The notes below the pieces were generated by a model, which was not told the origin of the DNA, did no database searches, and saw nothing but the letters and a program-made list of their open reading frames with translations. DNA of 64,000 nucleotides. Source: Streptomyces xanthophaeus. Lineage in GTDB: Bacteria > Actinomycetota > Actinomycetes > Streptomycetales > Streptomycetaceae. Positions 8,335-16,017 of the stretch are shown one piece after another. The position numbers and the translations under genes were made by a program. The stretch lies in assembly GCF_030440515.1 (NCBI RefSeq), contig NZ_CP076543.1, positions 3,410,001 through 3,474,000 of the forward strand, written 5' to 3'. Each line of letters starts with the position of its first letter. Within the stretch, counting starts at the first letter, position 1.

Positions 8335-8682
8335 GCCCAGGACGGGCGGGAGACGCTGAGAGGTGAGGAGCGCGTAGCGATCGGACGCGCTCCGCCCGAC
8401 CCGGGCCCTGGTCTGGATGGGCCCCGCCTCTCGGTCGTGCCCTACCGGGATCTGCCTGGGCATCTCTGTCCGCCCGTCCCTGAAAGCTTCGACCGGCCCG
8501 TTCCTTTGGGGGTTTCCCGGCAGTCTTCGTATGTCCGGGGCGGGACGGTCGGTCAAGGGTGGAGCGCAGCGACATCGCGAAGCGACGCGACGACGAAGGA
8601 GGAGCGCCCTTGAGGGACCGGCCCGACACGGAGAGACGATGAGACTGACGGGAAACCCCCATACACATCCCTGATACCGCCC
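8335..8682. repeat. Right arm of the long inverted-repeat pair (IR-R)
   Basis: Reverse-complement partner of 4731-5076, including the outer edge (CTGATACCGCCC here, GGGCGGTAGTCAG at the left). No protein-coding signal. No clear target-site duplication is visible outside the arms. The stretch 8323-8700 holds nothing else. Confidence 0.85.
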
Positions 8683-8700
8683 GAGCAGCTCCCGCCCGCC

Positions 8701-9576
8701 CTACAGGTAGTCCTCCAGGCGGCCTATGCGGTAGCCCTGTTCCTGGATGCGCTGGAGCATGCGCGTCGTCATCTGGGTTTCCGTCGTGCCCTTGAGCTCA
8801 GCCGGGCCGCGGAAGTGGGCGAGGATGATGTCGCCGGGTTTGAGGGCGGAGCCCTCGGCGTACTGGAAGTTGTTGATCTGCATCGAGGCCCGCCACAGCA
8901 CCAGGGACGAGACTCCGCACTCCGAGGCCGCCCGGAGGGTGTCGTCGTTGTAGTTGCCGAAGGGCGGGCGGAACAGCGGCGGGCGCTTGCCGAAGCGCTT
9001 CTCCAGGCGTTCCTGCTGGCCGCATATCTCCTTCCTCTGCGCCTCGAAGGAGAGGGTCCGCAGATTCGGGTGCGTCAGCGTGTGGTTGTTTATCGTGCTC
9101 GCCGAGCCGTTGTCGCGGAGCTTCTCGAAGTACCCGTAGTCCGACGAGGCCACGCTGTCCGTGAGGAACATGCTGATCGGCAGCTTGAGGTCGGCCGCCA
9201 TCTTCAGGAACTCGGGGTCCTTCTCCGCGCCGTCGTCGAAGGTCAGGAAGACGACCTTGTCGTCCGCCGGGACGGGTATTCGGTCTATCACCGGGACCTT
9301 GCCCGGGCCCGGCTTCGGGAACTGCGGCTTCTGGGCCGGCTTGGGCGCGTACTGGAGGGGGGCCGTGAGGCCCCACTTCTTGTACGCATCGTCGACGGCG
9401 CCCCCCGGCGCGGTCGACACAGCCGACGGCGTGGTGCTGCCGGCCTCCGGTGTCGGCTGCGCCGTCCTGCCGGCCAGCCGTTCGGTGGGGGCCGCGCTGT
9501 CCCCGCACCCCGTCAGGGACAGCGCGAGCGCGCCGGCGGCCAGAGTTCCGGCTACCAACCGGCGCGCGTGCTTCAC
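8701..9576 (-). CDS. Lipoprotein polysaccharide deacetylase (NodB family)
   Basis: Probable carbohydrate esterase family 4 enzyme, 291 aa, that removes N-acetyl groups from a cell-surface glycan. A lipoprotein signal peptide with lipobox LTGC ends at Cys about residue 24, followed by a Thr/Pro-rich linker. The NodB domain shows TFDDG (metal and base Asp), NNHTLTH (metal His pair) and RPPFG. GTG start at 9576 overlaps the upstream deacetylase stop as GTGA, so the pair is translationally coupled. Both proteins end in RLEDYL. Substrate (peptidoglycan, chitin or another polymer) unknown. It lies 19 bp from the right inverted repeat. Confidence 0.88.
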   Translation of the reverse strand: MKHARRLVAGTLAAGALALSLTGCGDSAAPTERLAGRTAQPTPEAGSTTPSAVSTAPGGAVDDAYKKWGLTAPLQYAPKPAQKPQFPKPGPGKVPVIDRIPVPADDKVVFLTFDDGAEKDPEFLKMAADLKLPISMFLTDSVASSDYGYFEKLRDNGSASTINNHTLTHPNLRTLSFEAQRKEICGQQERLEKRFGKRPPLFRPPFGNYNDDTLRAASECGVSSLVLWRASMQINNFQYAEGSALKPGDIILAHFRGPAELKGTTETQMTTRMLQRIQEQGYRIGRLEDYL

Positions 9577-10511
9577 AGATAGTCCTCCAGGCGAGCCACG
9601 GCGTACCCCTTGTCCGTGACGGTCTTCATGACATGACGGATCATGTCAGGCATCGTGCCCTTCCAGTCGTCCTTGCCCCGGAAGTGCGTGAGGATGATGT
9701 CACCGGGGTGCAGATCGCGGTCCCATTCACGGTAATCCATCCGGTTGGTGAACGCCTCCGCGTTCCACAGCGGGACCGCCTTGATGCCGCAGGACTTCGC
9801 CGCGCGCAGCGTGTCCTGGTTGTAGTTGCCGTACGGCGGCCGGAAGAGGGTGGGCCGCTTGCCGAACTGCTTCTGGATCGTGTCCTGCTGGCCGCAGATC
9901 TCCTCGCGCTGCTGCTCGTACGACAGGCCGGGCATGTAGCGATGGTTGAGCGTGTGGTTGTTCAGGGTGACGCCCGCGGCCTGCATCTGCTTGAAGTACG
10001 GGTAGTTGTCCCGGACGACGTAGTCGCTGAGGAAGGCCGTGTACGGGATCTTGAGCTCCTGCATCATCTTCAGGAACTCGGGGTCCTTCTCCGAGCCGTC
10101 GTCGATCGTCAGGAAGACGACCTTGTCCTCGGTCGGGACCGTGGTGAAGACGTGCGGGTACTCCTCCTGGTCCTCCACCTCGAAGCCCTCGCGCGTGGTG
10201 ATCTCGGGCTTCACCTTGGGCGCCGGCGGGGCGGCGAGCGGGGTCTTGCGCAGGCCCCACTTCTTCGCCGCGACGACGCGTGCCTGCTGGGCCGCCTTGG
10301 CCTTCTCGGCGGCGCTGAGGGCGCCGGCCGCGCCCGCCTCCGCGGCCTTCGCCTTCGCGCCCTTGTCCGGCCCGGAGTCCCCGGAGCCGCACGCCGTCCC
10401 GAGGGCGGCGACGAGCAGGGCTGCGACGGCCACCCCGAACCGGCCGCGCGGACCTGCCGCGTACCGGTGACCTTGTTGCGACTTATTTCCCTTTTGTCGT
10501 ACTAGCTGCAT
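9573..10511 (-). CDS. Lipoprotein polysaccharide deacetylase (NodB family), paralogue
   Basis: 312 aa from ATG 10511, with AGGA 9 nt upstream; a longer frame to 10592 adds residues with no signal character. A positively charged N-region (MQLVRQKGNKSQQ) is followed by a hydrophobic segment and lipobox GTAC, then an Ala/Lys-rich linker. The NodB motifs are TIDDG (Ile where the downstream copy has Phe), NNHTLNH and RPPYG. First gene of a two-gene operon formed by tandem duplication with the gene at 8701-9576. Expected outside the membrane, acting on a wall or extracellular polymer. Confidence 0.88.
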   Translation of the reverse strand: MQLVRQKGNKSQQGHRYAAGPRGRFGVAVAALLVAALGTACGSGDSGPDKGAKAKAAEAGAAGALSAAEKAKAAQQARVVAAKKWGLRKTPLAAPPAPKVKPEITTREGFEVEDQEEYPHVFTTVPTEDKVVFLTIDDGSEKDPEFLKMMQELKIPYTAFLSDYVVRDNYPYFKQMQAAGVTLNNHTLNHRYMPGLSYEQQREEICGQQDTIQKQFGKRPTLFRPPYGNYNQDTLRAAKSCGIKAVPLWNAEAFTNRMDYREWDRDLHPGDIILTHFRGKDDWKGTMPDMIRHVMKTVTDKGYAVARLEDYL

Positions 10512-10645
10512 AGCAGCGCATCCTGGCACCCGACACACGGACTCCCCGGAAGACACCGCGAACGCGGTCGCACCTTCCTTCGACTGGCCCACACCGTCCG
10601 GCCCGGGGGCGCCCGCCCGCGCCGCTCCCGGGCCGGCCCGTCGCC

Positions 10646-10651
10646 GACAAT
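10646..10651 (+). promoter_or_regulatory. -10 box, leaderless start of the methyltransferase gene
   Basis: GACAAT followed by 6 nt and GTG 10658; no ribosome binding site. Same layout as coaA. Confidence 0.45.
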
Positions 10652-10657
10652 GGACCC

Positions 10658-11848
10658 GTGACCCCCGAAGACTTCGCCGCCCTCCTCACCCCCGAGGGCC
10701 GCGCCCTCCTGGACTCGCTCCGCGACTACGACCCCTCCCAGGAGCTGGCCGTCGCCACCCGGCTGCGCCGCGAGCACCCCGCCGCCCTGGTCTCCGCCGC
10801 GCTCGGGCAGGCCCGGCTGCGGCAGCGCGCGGTGGCGAAGTTCGGCGCCGAGGACGCCTTCCGGATGTACTTCACGCCCGGCGGCGGCGAGATGGCCACC
10901 CGCGCGTCCGTGGCCTCGTACCGGGCCGAGCGGCTCGCCGCCCTCGGCGTACGCAGCCTCGCGGACCTGTGCTGCGGCATCGGCGGCGACGCCCTGGCCC
11001 TGGCCCGGCTCGGCATCCGGGTGCTCGCGGTGGACCACGACCCGCTCACGGTCGCCGTCGCGCGGGCCAACGCCGAGGCACTCGGGCTGGCGGACCTGAT
11101 CGAGGTCCGGGAGGCGGATGTGACGGAGGTGGACACCTCCGGCTACGACGCCGTCTTCATCGACCCGGCCCGGCGCGGGGGGCGCGGCCGGATCTTCGAC
11201 CCGGAGTCGTACTCGCCGCCGCTGTCATGGGCGGTGGAGACGGCCCGTGCGGCGAAGTACGCCGCCATCAAGATCGCTCCCGGGATCCCCCACGAGGCCG
11301 TGCCGGCGGAGGCCGAGGCCGAGTGGATCTCCGACCAGGGGGACGTCAAGGAGGCCGTGCTCTGGTTCGGAACGGCGCCGGGGACCGTGCGCGCCACCCT
11401 GCTCCCCGGACCGCGCGGGCTGCACACGGCCGATCCGCTGCCCGATCCGGCGGCCGGGCCGGTCGGCCGCTGGCTCTACGAGCCCGACGGGGCCGTCATC
11501 CGCGCCCATCTGGTCGCCGAGGTCGCCGGACAGCTGGACGGGCGGCTGATCGACCCGACCATCGCCTACATCACCGCCGACGAGCTGCGTGCGACGCCGT
11601 ACGCGACGGCGTACGAGATCACCGACGTGCTGCCCTTCGGCCTGAAGAAGCTGAAGGCGCTGCTGCGCGAGCGCGGGGTCGGGATCCTGACCGTGAAGAA
11701 GCGCGGCTCGGCGATCGAGCCCGAGGAGCTGCGCAGGAAGGTCAAACCGCAGGGGCCGAACTCCGCGACCGTCTTCCTGACCCGGGTGGCGGGAGCCCCC
11801 TCGATGCTCATCGGCGCCCCTGTGCCGGCTCCCGCCGACACCCCCTAG
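10658..11848 (+). CDS. Class I SAM-dependent methyltransferase with THUMP-like C-terminus
   Basis: 396 aa. The central Rossmann methyltransferase domain has LADLCCGIGGDALALA as the SAM-binding motif I near residue 105 and AVFIDPARRGGRGRIFD (an [N/D]PP-like motif as DPA) near 165. The C-terminal 90 residues (ITDVLPFGLKKLKALLRERGVGILTVKKRGS...) match the THUMP-like domain found in actinobacterial proteins of this type. A nucleic-acid substrate is plausible but unknown. Stands alone between convergent and divergent neighbours; likely leaderless. Confidence 0.82.
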   Translation: MTPEDFAALLTPEGRALLDSLRDYDPSQELAVATRLRREHPAALVSAALGQARLRQRAVAKFGAEDAFRMYFTPGGGEMATRASVASYRAERLAALGVRSLADLCCGIGGDALALARLGIRVLAVDHDPLTVAVARANAEALGLADLIEVREADVTEVDTSGYDAVFIDPARRGGRGRIFDPESYSPPLSWAVETARAAKYAAIKIAPGIPHEAVPAEAEAEWISDQGDVKEAVLWFGTAPGTVRATLLPGPRGLHTADPLPDPAAGPVGRWLYEPDGAVIRAHLVAEVAGQLDGRLIDPTIAYITADELRATPYATAYEITDVLPFGLKKLKALLRERGVGILTVKKRGSAIEPEELRRKVKPQGPNSATVFLTRVAGAPSMLIGAPVPAPADTP

Positions 11849-11879
11849 CGCCCGGCCTGGCTCCCCGCCCCCGGCCCGG

Positions 11880-12152
11880 TCAGCCGCCGTCGACCTCCAC
11901 CGACTCGAACCGCCAGCGGTGCACGGCCCGCGTGATCAGGTCGGCCGCGGGTTCGGGCAGCTCGGGGAGGTCGGCCGCCACGCCTTCGGCGGCCTCCCAC
12001 CAGGTGATCACGAGGACCCGGTCCTGCGGGGCGCGGAACATCTCGCGACGCACCGGCTCCCGGGCGAGGACCTGGGCGCGGGCCCACTCCAGCAGCTCGT
12101 TGCCCCGGCCGTCGGCGGCACGGGCCTCCCACATCAGCGCGACGGTGCTCAC
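11880..12152 (-). CDS. Conserved 90-aa protein coupled to tsaD
   Basis: Starts at GTG 12150-12152, which overlaps the tsaD stop as GTGA; a longer open frame upstream is only the tsaD shadow. The sequence ([34 protein letters not shown]) has the size and pattern of a small dimeric alpha/beta-barrel protein. Last gene of the tsaB-rimI-tsaD transcription unit. Function unknown; coupling to tsaD is the main clue. Confidence 0.7.
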   Translation of the reverse strand: MSTVALMWEARAADGRGNELLEWARAQVLAREPVRREMFRAPQDRVLVITWWEAAEGVAADLPELPEPAADLITRAVHRWRFESVEVDGG

Positions 12153-13276
12153 GAGTACAGGTTGTCCTTGCTCAGTTCGTGCACGTGGTCGTGATCGTGG
12201 GTGTGGCCGTGGCCGTGGTCGTGCGTGTGGGCGGTACCCGGCACGTGCGGGTCCGTCACCGGCAGCGAGGAGTCCGCCGACAGGTCCCAGTCCGACGCGG
12301 GCCGGTTCCGCCTGACCATCTCCGCGCCCAGCGCCGCGACCATCGCGCCGTTGTCCGTGCACAGCTTCGGCCGCGGTACCCGCAGCACGATCCCCGCTGC
12401 GTCGCACCGCTCCTGCGCCAGCGAGCGCAGCCGGGAATTGGCCGCGACGCCGCCGCCGATCATCAGGTGGTCGACGCCCTCGTCCTTGCACGCCCGGATC
12501 GCCTTGCGCGTCAGCACGTCCACCACGGCCTCCTGGAAGGACGCCGCCACATCGCGCACCGGTACGTCCTCGCCCGCGTTGCGCTTCGCCTCGATCCAGC
12601 GGGCGACGGCCGTCTTGAGCCCGGAGAAGGAGAAGTCGTACGCGGCGTCGCGCGGGCCCGTCAGCCCTCGCGGGAAGTTGATCGCCTTCGGGTCGCCCTC
12701 GCGCGCGAGCCGGTCGATGACCGGACCGCCCGGGAAGCCCAGCTGGAGCACGCGCGCGATCTTGTCGAAGGCCTCGCCCGCCGCGTCGTCGATGGTCGCA
12801 CCGAGCGGCCGTACGTCGGAGGTGATGTCCGGGGCCAGCAGCAGCGAGGAGTGGCCGCCGGACACCAGCAGCGCCATCGTCGGCTCCGGCAGCGGCCCGT
12901 GCTCCAGCTGGTCCACGCAGATGTGGGAGGCCAGGTGGTTGACCCCGTACAGCGGCTTGCCGAGCGCGTACGCGTAGGCCTTGGCCGCCGAGACGCCCAC
13001 GAGGAGCGCACCGGCGAGGCCGGGTCCCGCGGTGACGGCGATGCCGTCGAGGTCGCGGGCGCTGACCCCGGCCTCCTTCAGGGCGCGGTCGATGGTGGGG
13101 ACCATCGCCTCCAGGTGGGCCCGCGAGGCCACCTCGGGCACGACGCCGCCGAAGCGGGCGTGCTCGTCGACGCTCGACGCGATCGCGTCCGCGAGCAGGG
13201 TGGTGCCGCGGACGACGCCGACGCCGGTCTCGTCGCAGGAGGTCTCGATGCCGAGGACGAGCGGTTCGTCAGCCAT
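12149..13276 (-). CDS. tsaD: tRNA N6-adenosine threonylcarbamoyltransferase TsaD, with His-rich tail
   Basis: Transfers the threonylcarbamoyl group from TC-AMP to A37 of ANN-decoding tRNAs (t6A), working with TsaB and TsaE. 375 aa from ATG 13276; the start overlaps the rimI stop by 8 bp. The ASKHA fold shows [13 protein letters not shown] at residues 9-21, the metal-binding NHLASH (His114 and His118) and [10 protein letters not shown] near residue 270. After the normal end of the enzyme there is an extension containing [15 protein letters not shown] before the terminal ELSKDNLYS. This tail is not part of the known fold and looks like a metal-binding segment. Confidence 0.97.
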   Translation of the reverse strand: MADEPLVLGIETSCDETGVGVVRGTTLLADAIASSVDEHARFGGVVPEVASRAHLEAMVPTIDRALKEAGVSARDLDGIAVTAGPGLAGALLVGVSAAKAYAYALGKPLYGVNHLASHICVDQLEHGPLPEPTMALLVSGGHSSLLLAPDITSDVRPLGATIDDAAGEAFDKIARVLQLGFPGGPVIDRLAREGDPKAINFPRGLTGPRDAAYDFSFSGLKTAVARWIEAKRNAGEDVPVRDVAASFQEAVVDVLTRKAIRACKDEGVDHLMIGGGVAANSRLRSLAQERCDAAGIVLRVPRPKLCTDNGAMVAALGAEMVRRNRPASDWDLSADSSLPVTDPHVPGTAHTHDHGHGHTHDHDHVHELSKDNLYS

Positions 13277-13772
13277 TGCTCTCACTGCTCTCAGTTCGTG
13301 CTTGTGCGGGGTCGGTCAGTCGCATGACGAGCGCGTCGACGTTGCCGGGCTGGTAGTAGCCGCGCCGGAAGCCGATGGGCTCGAAGCCGAAGCGCTCGTA
13401 GAGCTTCTGGGCGCGGGTGTTGTCCACCCGTACCTCCAGCAGCACCTCGGCGCACTCGAACGCGGTGGCGGCGCGCAGCAGGTCGGTGAGGAGCCGGGCG
13501 CCGAGCCCGGTCCCCCACTGGTCGCGCGCGGCCGCGATGGTCTGTACGTCGGCCAGGTCGCCGGCGGCGGCCAGTCCTGCGTAGCCGACCAGCCGGCCCG
13601 CAGCGTCCTCGGCGACGATGTAGCGGCGCGTGGCCTGCGGGCCGCGTGCGTGGGCGAGTTCGGACCAGAACATCCCGGCGGACCAGGCGTCCTCGGGGAA
13701 CAGCTCGTGCTCCAGTTCCAGTACGGGCCCGATGTCCCACCAGCGCATCTCGCGCAGCGTGTGGGGGGTCAC
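13269..13772 (-). CDS. rimI: Ribosomal protein S18 alanine N-acetyltransferase RimI
   Basis: GNAT acetyltransferase of 167 aa. The acetyl-CoA loop is [12 protein letters not shown] near residue 85, followed by the [16 protein letters not shown] motif typical of RimI. GTG 13772 overlaps the tsaB stop as GTGA, and the stop lies within tsaD, so tsaB-rimI-tsaD is one tightly coupled unit, the usual arrangement in actinobacteria. The family acetylates the N-terminus of ribosomal protein S18; in actinobacteria other targets are also possible. Confidence 0.92.
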   Translation of the reverse strand: MTPHTLREMRWWDIGPVLELEHELFPEDAWSAGMFWSELAHARGPQATRRYIVAEDAAGRLVGYAGLAAAGDLADVQTIAAARDQWGTGLGARLLTDLLRAATAFECAEVLLEVRVDNTRAQKLYERFGFEPIGFRRGYYQPGNVDALVMRLTDPAQARTESSESNG

Positions 13773-14431
13773 TGCGGCGTGACCACCTTGTAGTTCTTGG
13801 GCACCTGGGCGTCGGGCCGGCGCAGGTAGAGCGGGGTCGGAGGCAGGAACTCCAGGCCCGCGGCCAGTCGTTCCGCGGCCAGCGAGGCCAGCGCGGCGGC
13901 CGACTGGTGCTCGGGGCCCCGGGCGTCCTGGAACACCTCGGGGTACAGGAGTGCGCCCTGGCCGACCGCGGGCAGGCCCGCGACCTGCTCGGCGATGTCG
14001 GCCGGGCGGTCCACGGCGGGGTCGCCGACGCGCGTGCGCGGGTCCTCGTACCGGGCCCAGTAGACCTCCTTGCGCCGCGCGTCGGTGGCGACGGTGAAGG
14101 GGCCCTCGATGCCGGCGGCCCCGGCGGCGTACGCGAGGCCGTCGAGCGTGCACAGGCCGTGCACGGGCACGCCCAGCACGGCGGCGAAGGTGGAGGCGGT
14201 GACGAGGCCGACGCGCAGCCCCGTGTAGGGGCCGGGGCCGACACCGACGACGACGCCGGTGACGGCTTCGAGCGTGACCCCTGCCTCGGCGAGGACCTTG
14301 TCCACGGAGGGCAGCAGGAGCTCCCCGTGGCGGCGGGCGTCGACCTGGTTCGACTCGGCGACGACGGACTCACCGTCGTGCAGGGCGACGGTGACGGCGG
14401 GCGTGGCGGTATCTACGGCGAGCAAGAGCAC
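13769..14431 (-). CDS. tsaB: t6A synthesis partner TsaB
   Basis: 220 aa, an ASKHA-fold partner that dimerises with TsaD and is needed for t6A formation but has no transfer activity of its own. Family marks: LLLAVDTATPAVTVAL at the start and VVGVGPGPYTGLRVGLVTA near residue 70. Metal-binding His residues of TsaD are absent, as expected. GTG 14431 is preceded at 6 nt by TAGGCT, so the message is probably leaderless. First gene of tsaB-rimI-tsaD. Confidence 0.94.
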   Translation of the reverse strand: MLLLAVDTATPAVTVALHDGESVVAESNQVDARRHGELLLPSVDKVLAEAGVTLEAVTGVVVGVGPGPYTGLRVGLVTASTFAAVLGVPVHGLCTLDGLAYAAGAAGIEGPFTVATDARRKEVYWARYEDPRTRVGDPAVDRPADIAEQVAGLPAVGQGALLYPEVFQDARGPEHQSAAALASLAAERLAAGLEFLPPTPLYLRRPDAQVPKNYKVVTPQ

Positions 14432-14437
14432 GCGAAC

Positions 14438-14443
14438 AGCCTA
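14438..14443 (-). promoter_or_regulatory. -10 box, leaderless start of tsaB
   Basis: Complement reads TAGGCT, a full TAGRMT match, then GTTCGC and GTG 14431. No ribosome binding site. Confidence 0.6.
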
Positions 14444-14550
14444 CGACTCCGGCGGCCGCACCCCTTGCGGCCGGTCTCGGAGCAGGGCGGCTGCTACCTT
14501 TCGACGGGGTACCTGACGTGGTATCGGTCGGCACGGAGAGGTGGAGCAAG

Positions 14551-15105
14551 GTGGCACGCAGCAGCTCGGGAATCGTGGCCGGGCTCACCGCCGCGGCGGT
14601 GGCCGTCGTCGGTTTCCTCGGCTACCAGGCTTCCGCCACGGCGCCCGCGCGTCCTCCGAAGGCCGCCGCGCAGGAACCGGCTCCCGCCGCGAGCCCGGCC
14701 GCCAAGCAGGACCCGGCGAAGCCGGTGGCCGTGCCCGAGGGTTCCGGCACCGGGGTGCGCGTCGTGTACTCGGTGGGCCAGAAGCGGGTGTGGCTGGTCG
14801 GCGACCCCGCGCAGCCGCCGAAGTCGTTCACGGTGATGCCGAGCACGGTGCACCCGAAGCCGGGCACCTACACGGTGGGGTCGCGCTCGGGTTCGGTCAC
14901 CGGCTCGGACGGCGTGCCGATCGAGCACGTCGTGCGGTTCGCCAGCACGGAGGGTGTGGCGGTCGGTTTCAGCGCCCGTACGGACGGCGCGCTGCCGGAG
15001 CCCGACCCGAACAAGAAGACCGGCGGCATCCGCATGGCCCGTGCCGACGGCGACGCGATGTGGGCGTTCGCGACGATCGCCTCGAAGGTCGTCGTCGTTC
15101 CCTGA
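14551..15105 (+). CDS. Membrane-anchored or secreted protein, degenerate L,D-transpeptidase-like
   Basis: 184 aa from GTG 14551, chosen because GGTGGAG precedes it; a start at 14518 lacks one. An N-terminal hydrophobic segment (SSGIVAGLTAAAVAVVGFLGY) is followed by an Ala/Pro linker, then a beta-rich domain (VRVVYSVGQKRVWLVGD, TVHPKPGTYTVGSR). The domain order recalls the YkuD transpeptidase fold, but the catalytic His/Ser-His-Gly...Cys signature is not present, so enzymatic activity is unlikely. Convergent with the small gene at 15150-15335. Function unknown. Confidence 0.7.
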   Translation: MARSSSGIVAGLTAAAVAVVGFLGYQASATAPARPPKAAAQEPAPAASPAAKQDPAKPVAVPEGSGTGVRVVYSVGQKRVWLVGDPAQPPKSFTVMPSTVHPKPGTYTVGSRSGSVTGSDGVPIEHVVRFASTEGVAVGFSARTDGALPEPDPNKKTGGIRMARADGDAMWAFATIASKVVVVP

Positions 15106-15120
15106 CGGATCGCCCGTGCT

Positions 15121-15178
15121 TCACCCGACCGGGTGACGCAGCACCACGCCTAGGCCGCTTCGGATTCCGGAGCGGCCT
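15121..15178. terminator. Two hairpins between convergent genes
   Basis: TCACCCG-ac-CGGGTGA (15121-15136) is a perfect palindrome. AGGCCGCTTCGG / CCGGAGCGGCCT (15152-15178) is a stem with one mismatch that overlaps the last codons of the small minus-strand gene. Probable terminator for the gene ending at 15105. Confidence 0.55.
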
Positions 15179-15335
15179 CTTCGTGTGCGGTGTCGGCCGG
15201 CCCGCCCGGGGTGGTGGCGTACTCGCGTGCGGGCGGCGTGGAGACGGCGGTGGCGGCCACGCCGGCGGCGAGGAGCGTCCACATGGAGACGGTGGACGGG
15301 CGGGGTTCGCGATGTGCTCCTGCTGGTGCCGACAT
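15150..15335 (-). CDS. Small 61-aa membrane protein
   Basis: ATG 15335 is preceded by AGGAGG at ideal spacing, strong support for this start. MSAPAGAHREPRPST, then one hydrophobic segment (VSMWTLLAAGVAATAV), then an acidic tail. Likely a single-pass membrane peptide; no function known. A CTTAGG...CCTAAG palindrome lies 29 bp upstream. Confidence 0.65.
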   Translation of the reverse strand: MSAPAGAHREPRPSTVSMWTLLAAGVAATAVSTPPAREYATTPGGPADTAHEEAAPESEAA

Positions 15336-15363
15336 GGCTGCCTCCTGGACCCGGGACACCGTA

Positions 15364-15379
15364 CTTAGGCATACCTAAG
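15364..15379. promoter_or_regulatory. Palindrome CTTAGG-CATA-CCTAAG
   Basis: 6-bp arms with 4-bp spacer in the promoter region of the small membrane protein gene. TTAGGC..ACCTAA matches about two thirds of the DtxR/DmdR iron-box consensus but lacks the outer TTAGG, so the link to metal regulation is only a suggestion. Confidence 0.35.
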
Positions 15380-15450
15380 AAACTCTCGGTACCATGTCAC
15401 CACGAGGGCCGCCGACAGCGCAATATCTTGCCGACGAGTTGTCGGTACGT

Positions 15451-16017
15451 TTACTCCGAGAGGGCGCCGGCCAGGGCGTCCAGCCCGGCCCCGGCACTCC
15501 AGCGCGCCCCGACCCCGCGCACGAGGACCTCCCGTACGTCGTCCAGGACCTCCTCGTGGCCGACCGCCCGCGCGATCACCACGTGCAGCCGGTCGTCGGA
15601 GAGCTCCTCCACCTTGCCGTCGCCCCACTCCACGACGACCACGGACTCCGGCAGCGAGACGTCGAGGTCCAGGTCCTCCATCTCGTCCAGCCCGCCGCCC
15701 AGGCGGTACGCGTCCACGTGCACCAGCGCCGGTCCGCCGGTCAGCGAGGGGTGCACCCGGGCGATCACGAAGGTCGGCGAGGTCACGGCCCCGCGCACGC
15801 CCAGGCCCTCGCCGAGGCCCCGGGTGAGCGTGGTCTTGCCCGCGCCCAGCTCGCCGGTCAGCAGGACGAGGTCGCCGGGGCGCAGCAGGCCGGCGATCCT
15901 GCGGCCCAATTCCTGCATCGCGTCCGGGGAGTCGATGGTGATCCGGGTCTCCGCGCCGGCCGCGGCCTCAGGTGCCGGCGCCTGGCTGCGCTGTGCTTCC
16001 AGCGGTACTTCTTCCAT
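15451..16017 (-). CDS. tsaE: tRNA threonylcarbamoyladenosine synthesis ATPase TsaE
   Basis: P-loop ATPase that drives the TsaBDE t6A complex. About 188 aa from ATG 16017; a TTG at 16026 is the other option. Walker A is GELGAGKTTLTRGL, followed by SPTFVIAR and the HVDAYRL and VVVEWGD motifs. The N-terminal ~25 residues are variable. The start lies inside the end of the alpha/beta-hydrolase gene (50-bp overlap), so the two are co-transcribed in the alr-hydrolase-tsaE order usual in actinobacteria. Confidence 0.94.
   Translation of the reverse strand: MEEVPLEAQRSQAPAPEAAAGAETRITIDSPDAMQELGRRIAGLLRPGDLVLLTGELGAGKTTLTRGLGEGLGVRGAVTSPTFVIARVHPSLTGGPALVHVDAYRLGGGLDEMEDLDLDVSLPESVVVVEWGDGKVEELSDDRLHVVIARAVGHEEVLDDVREVLVRGVGARWSAGAGLDALAGALSE

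Noticed and set aside
4731-8682. Classical insertion sequence or prophage
   Set aside because: No transposase, integrase, relaxase or phage structural gene lies between or next to the repeats, and no target duplication was visible.
15360-15378. Full DtxR/DmdR iron box
   Set aside because: Only the right part of the 19-bp consensus matches; kept as a weak palindrome, not called an iron box.
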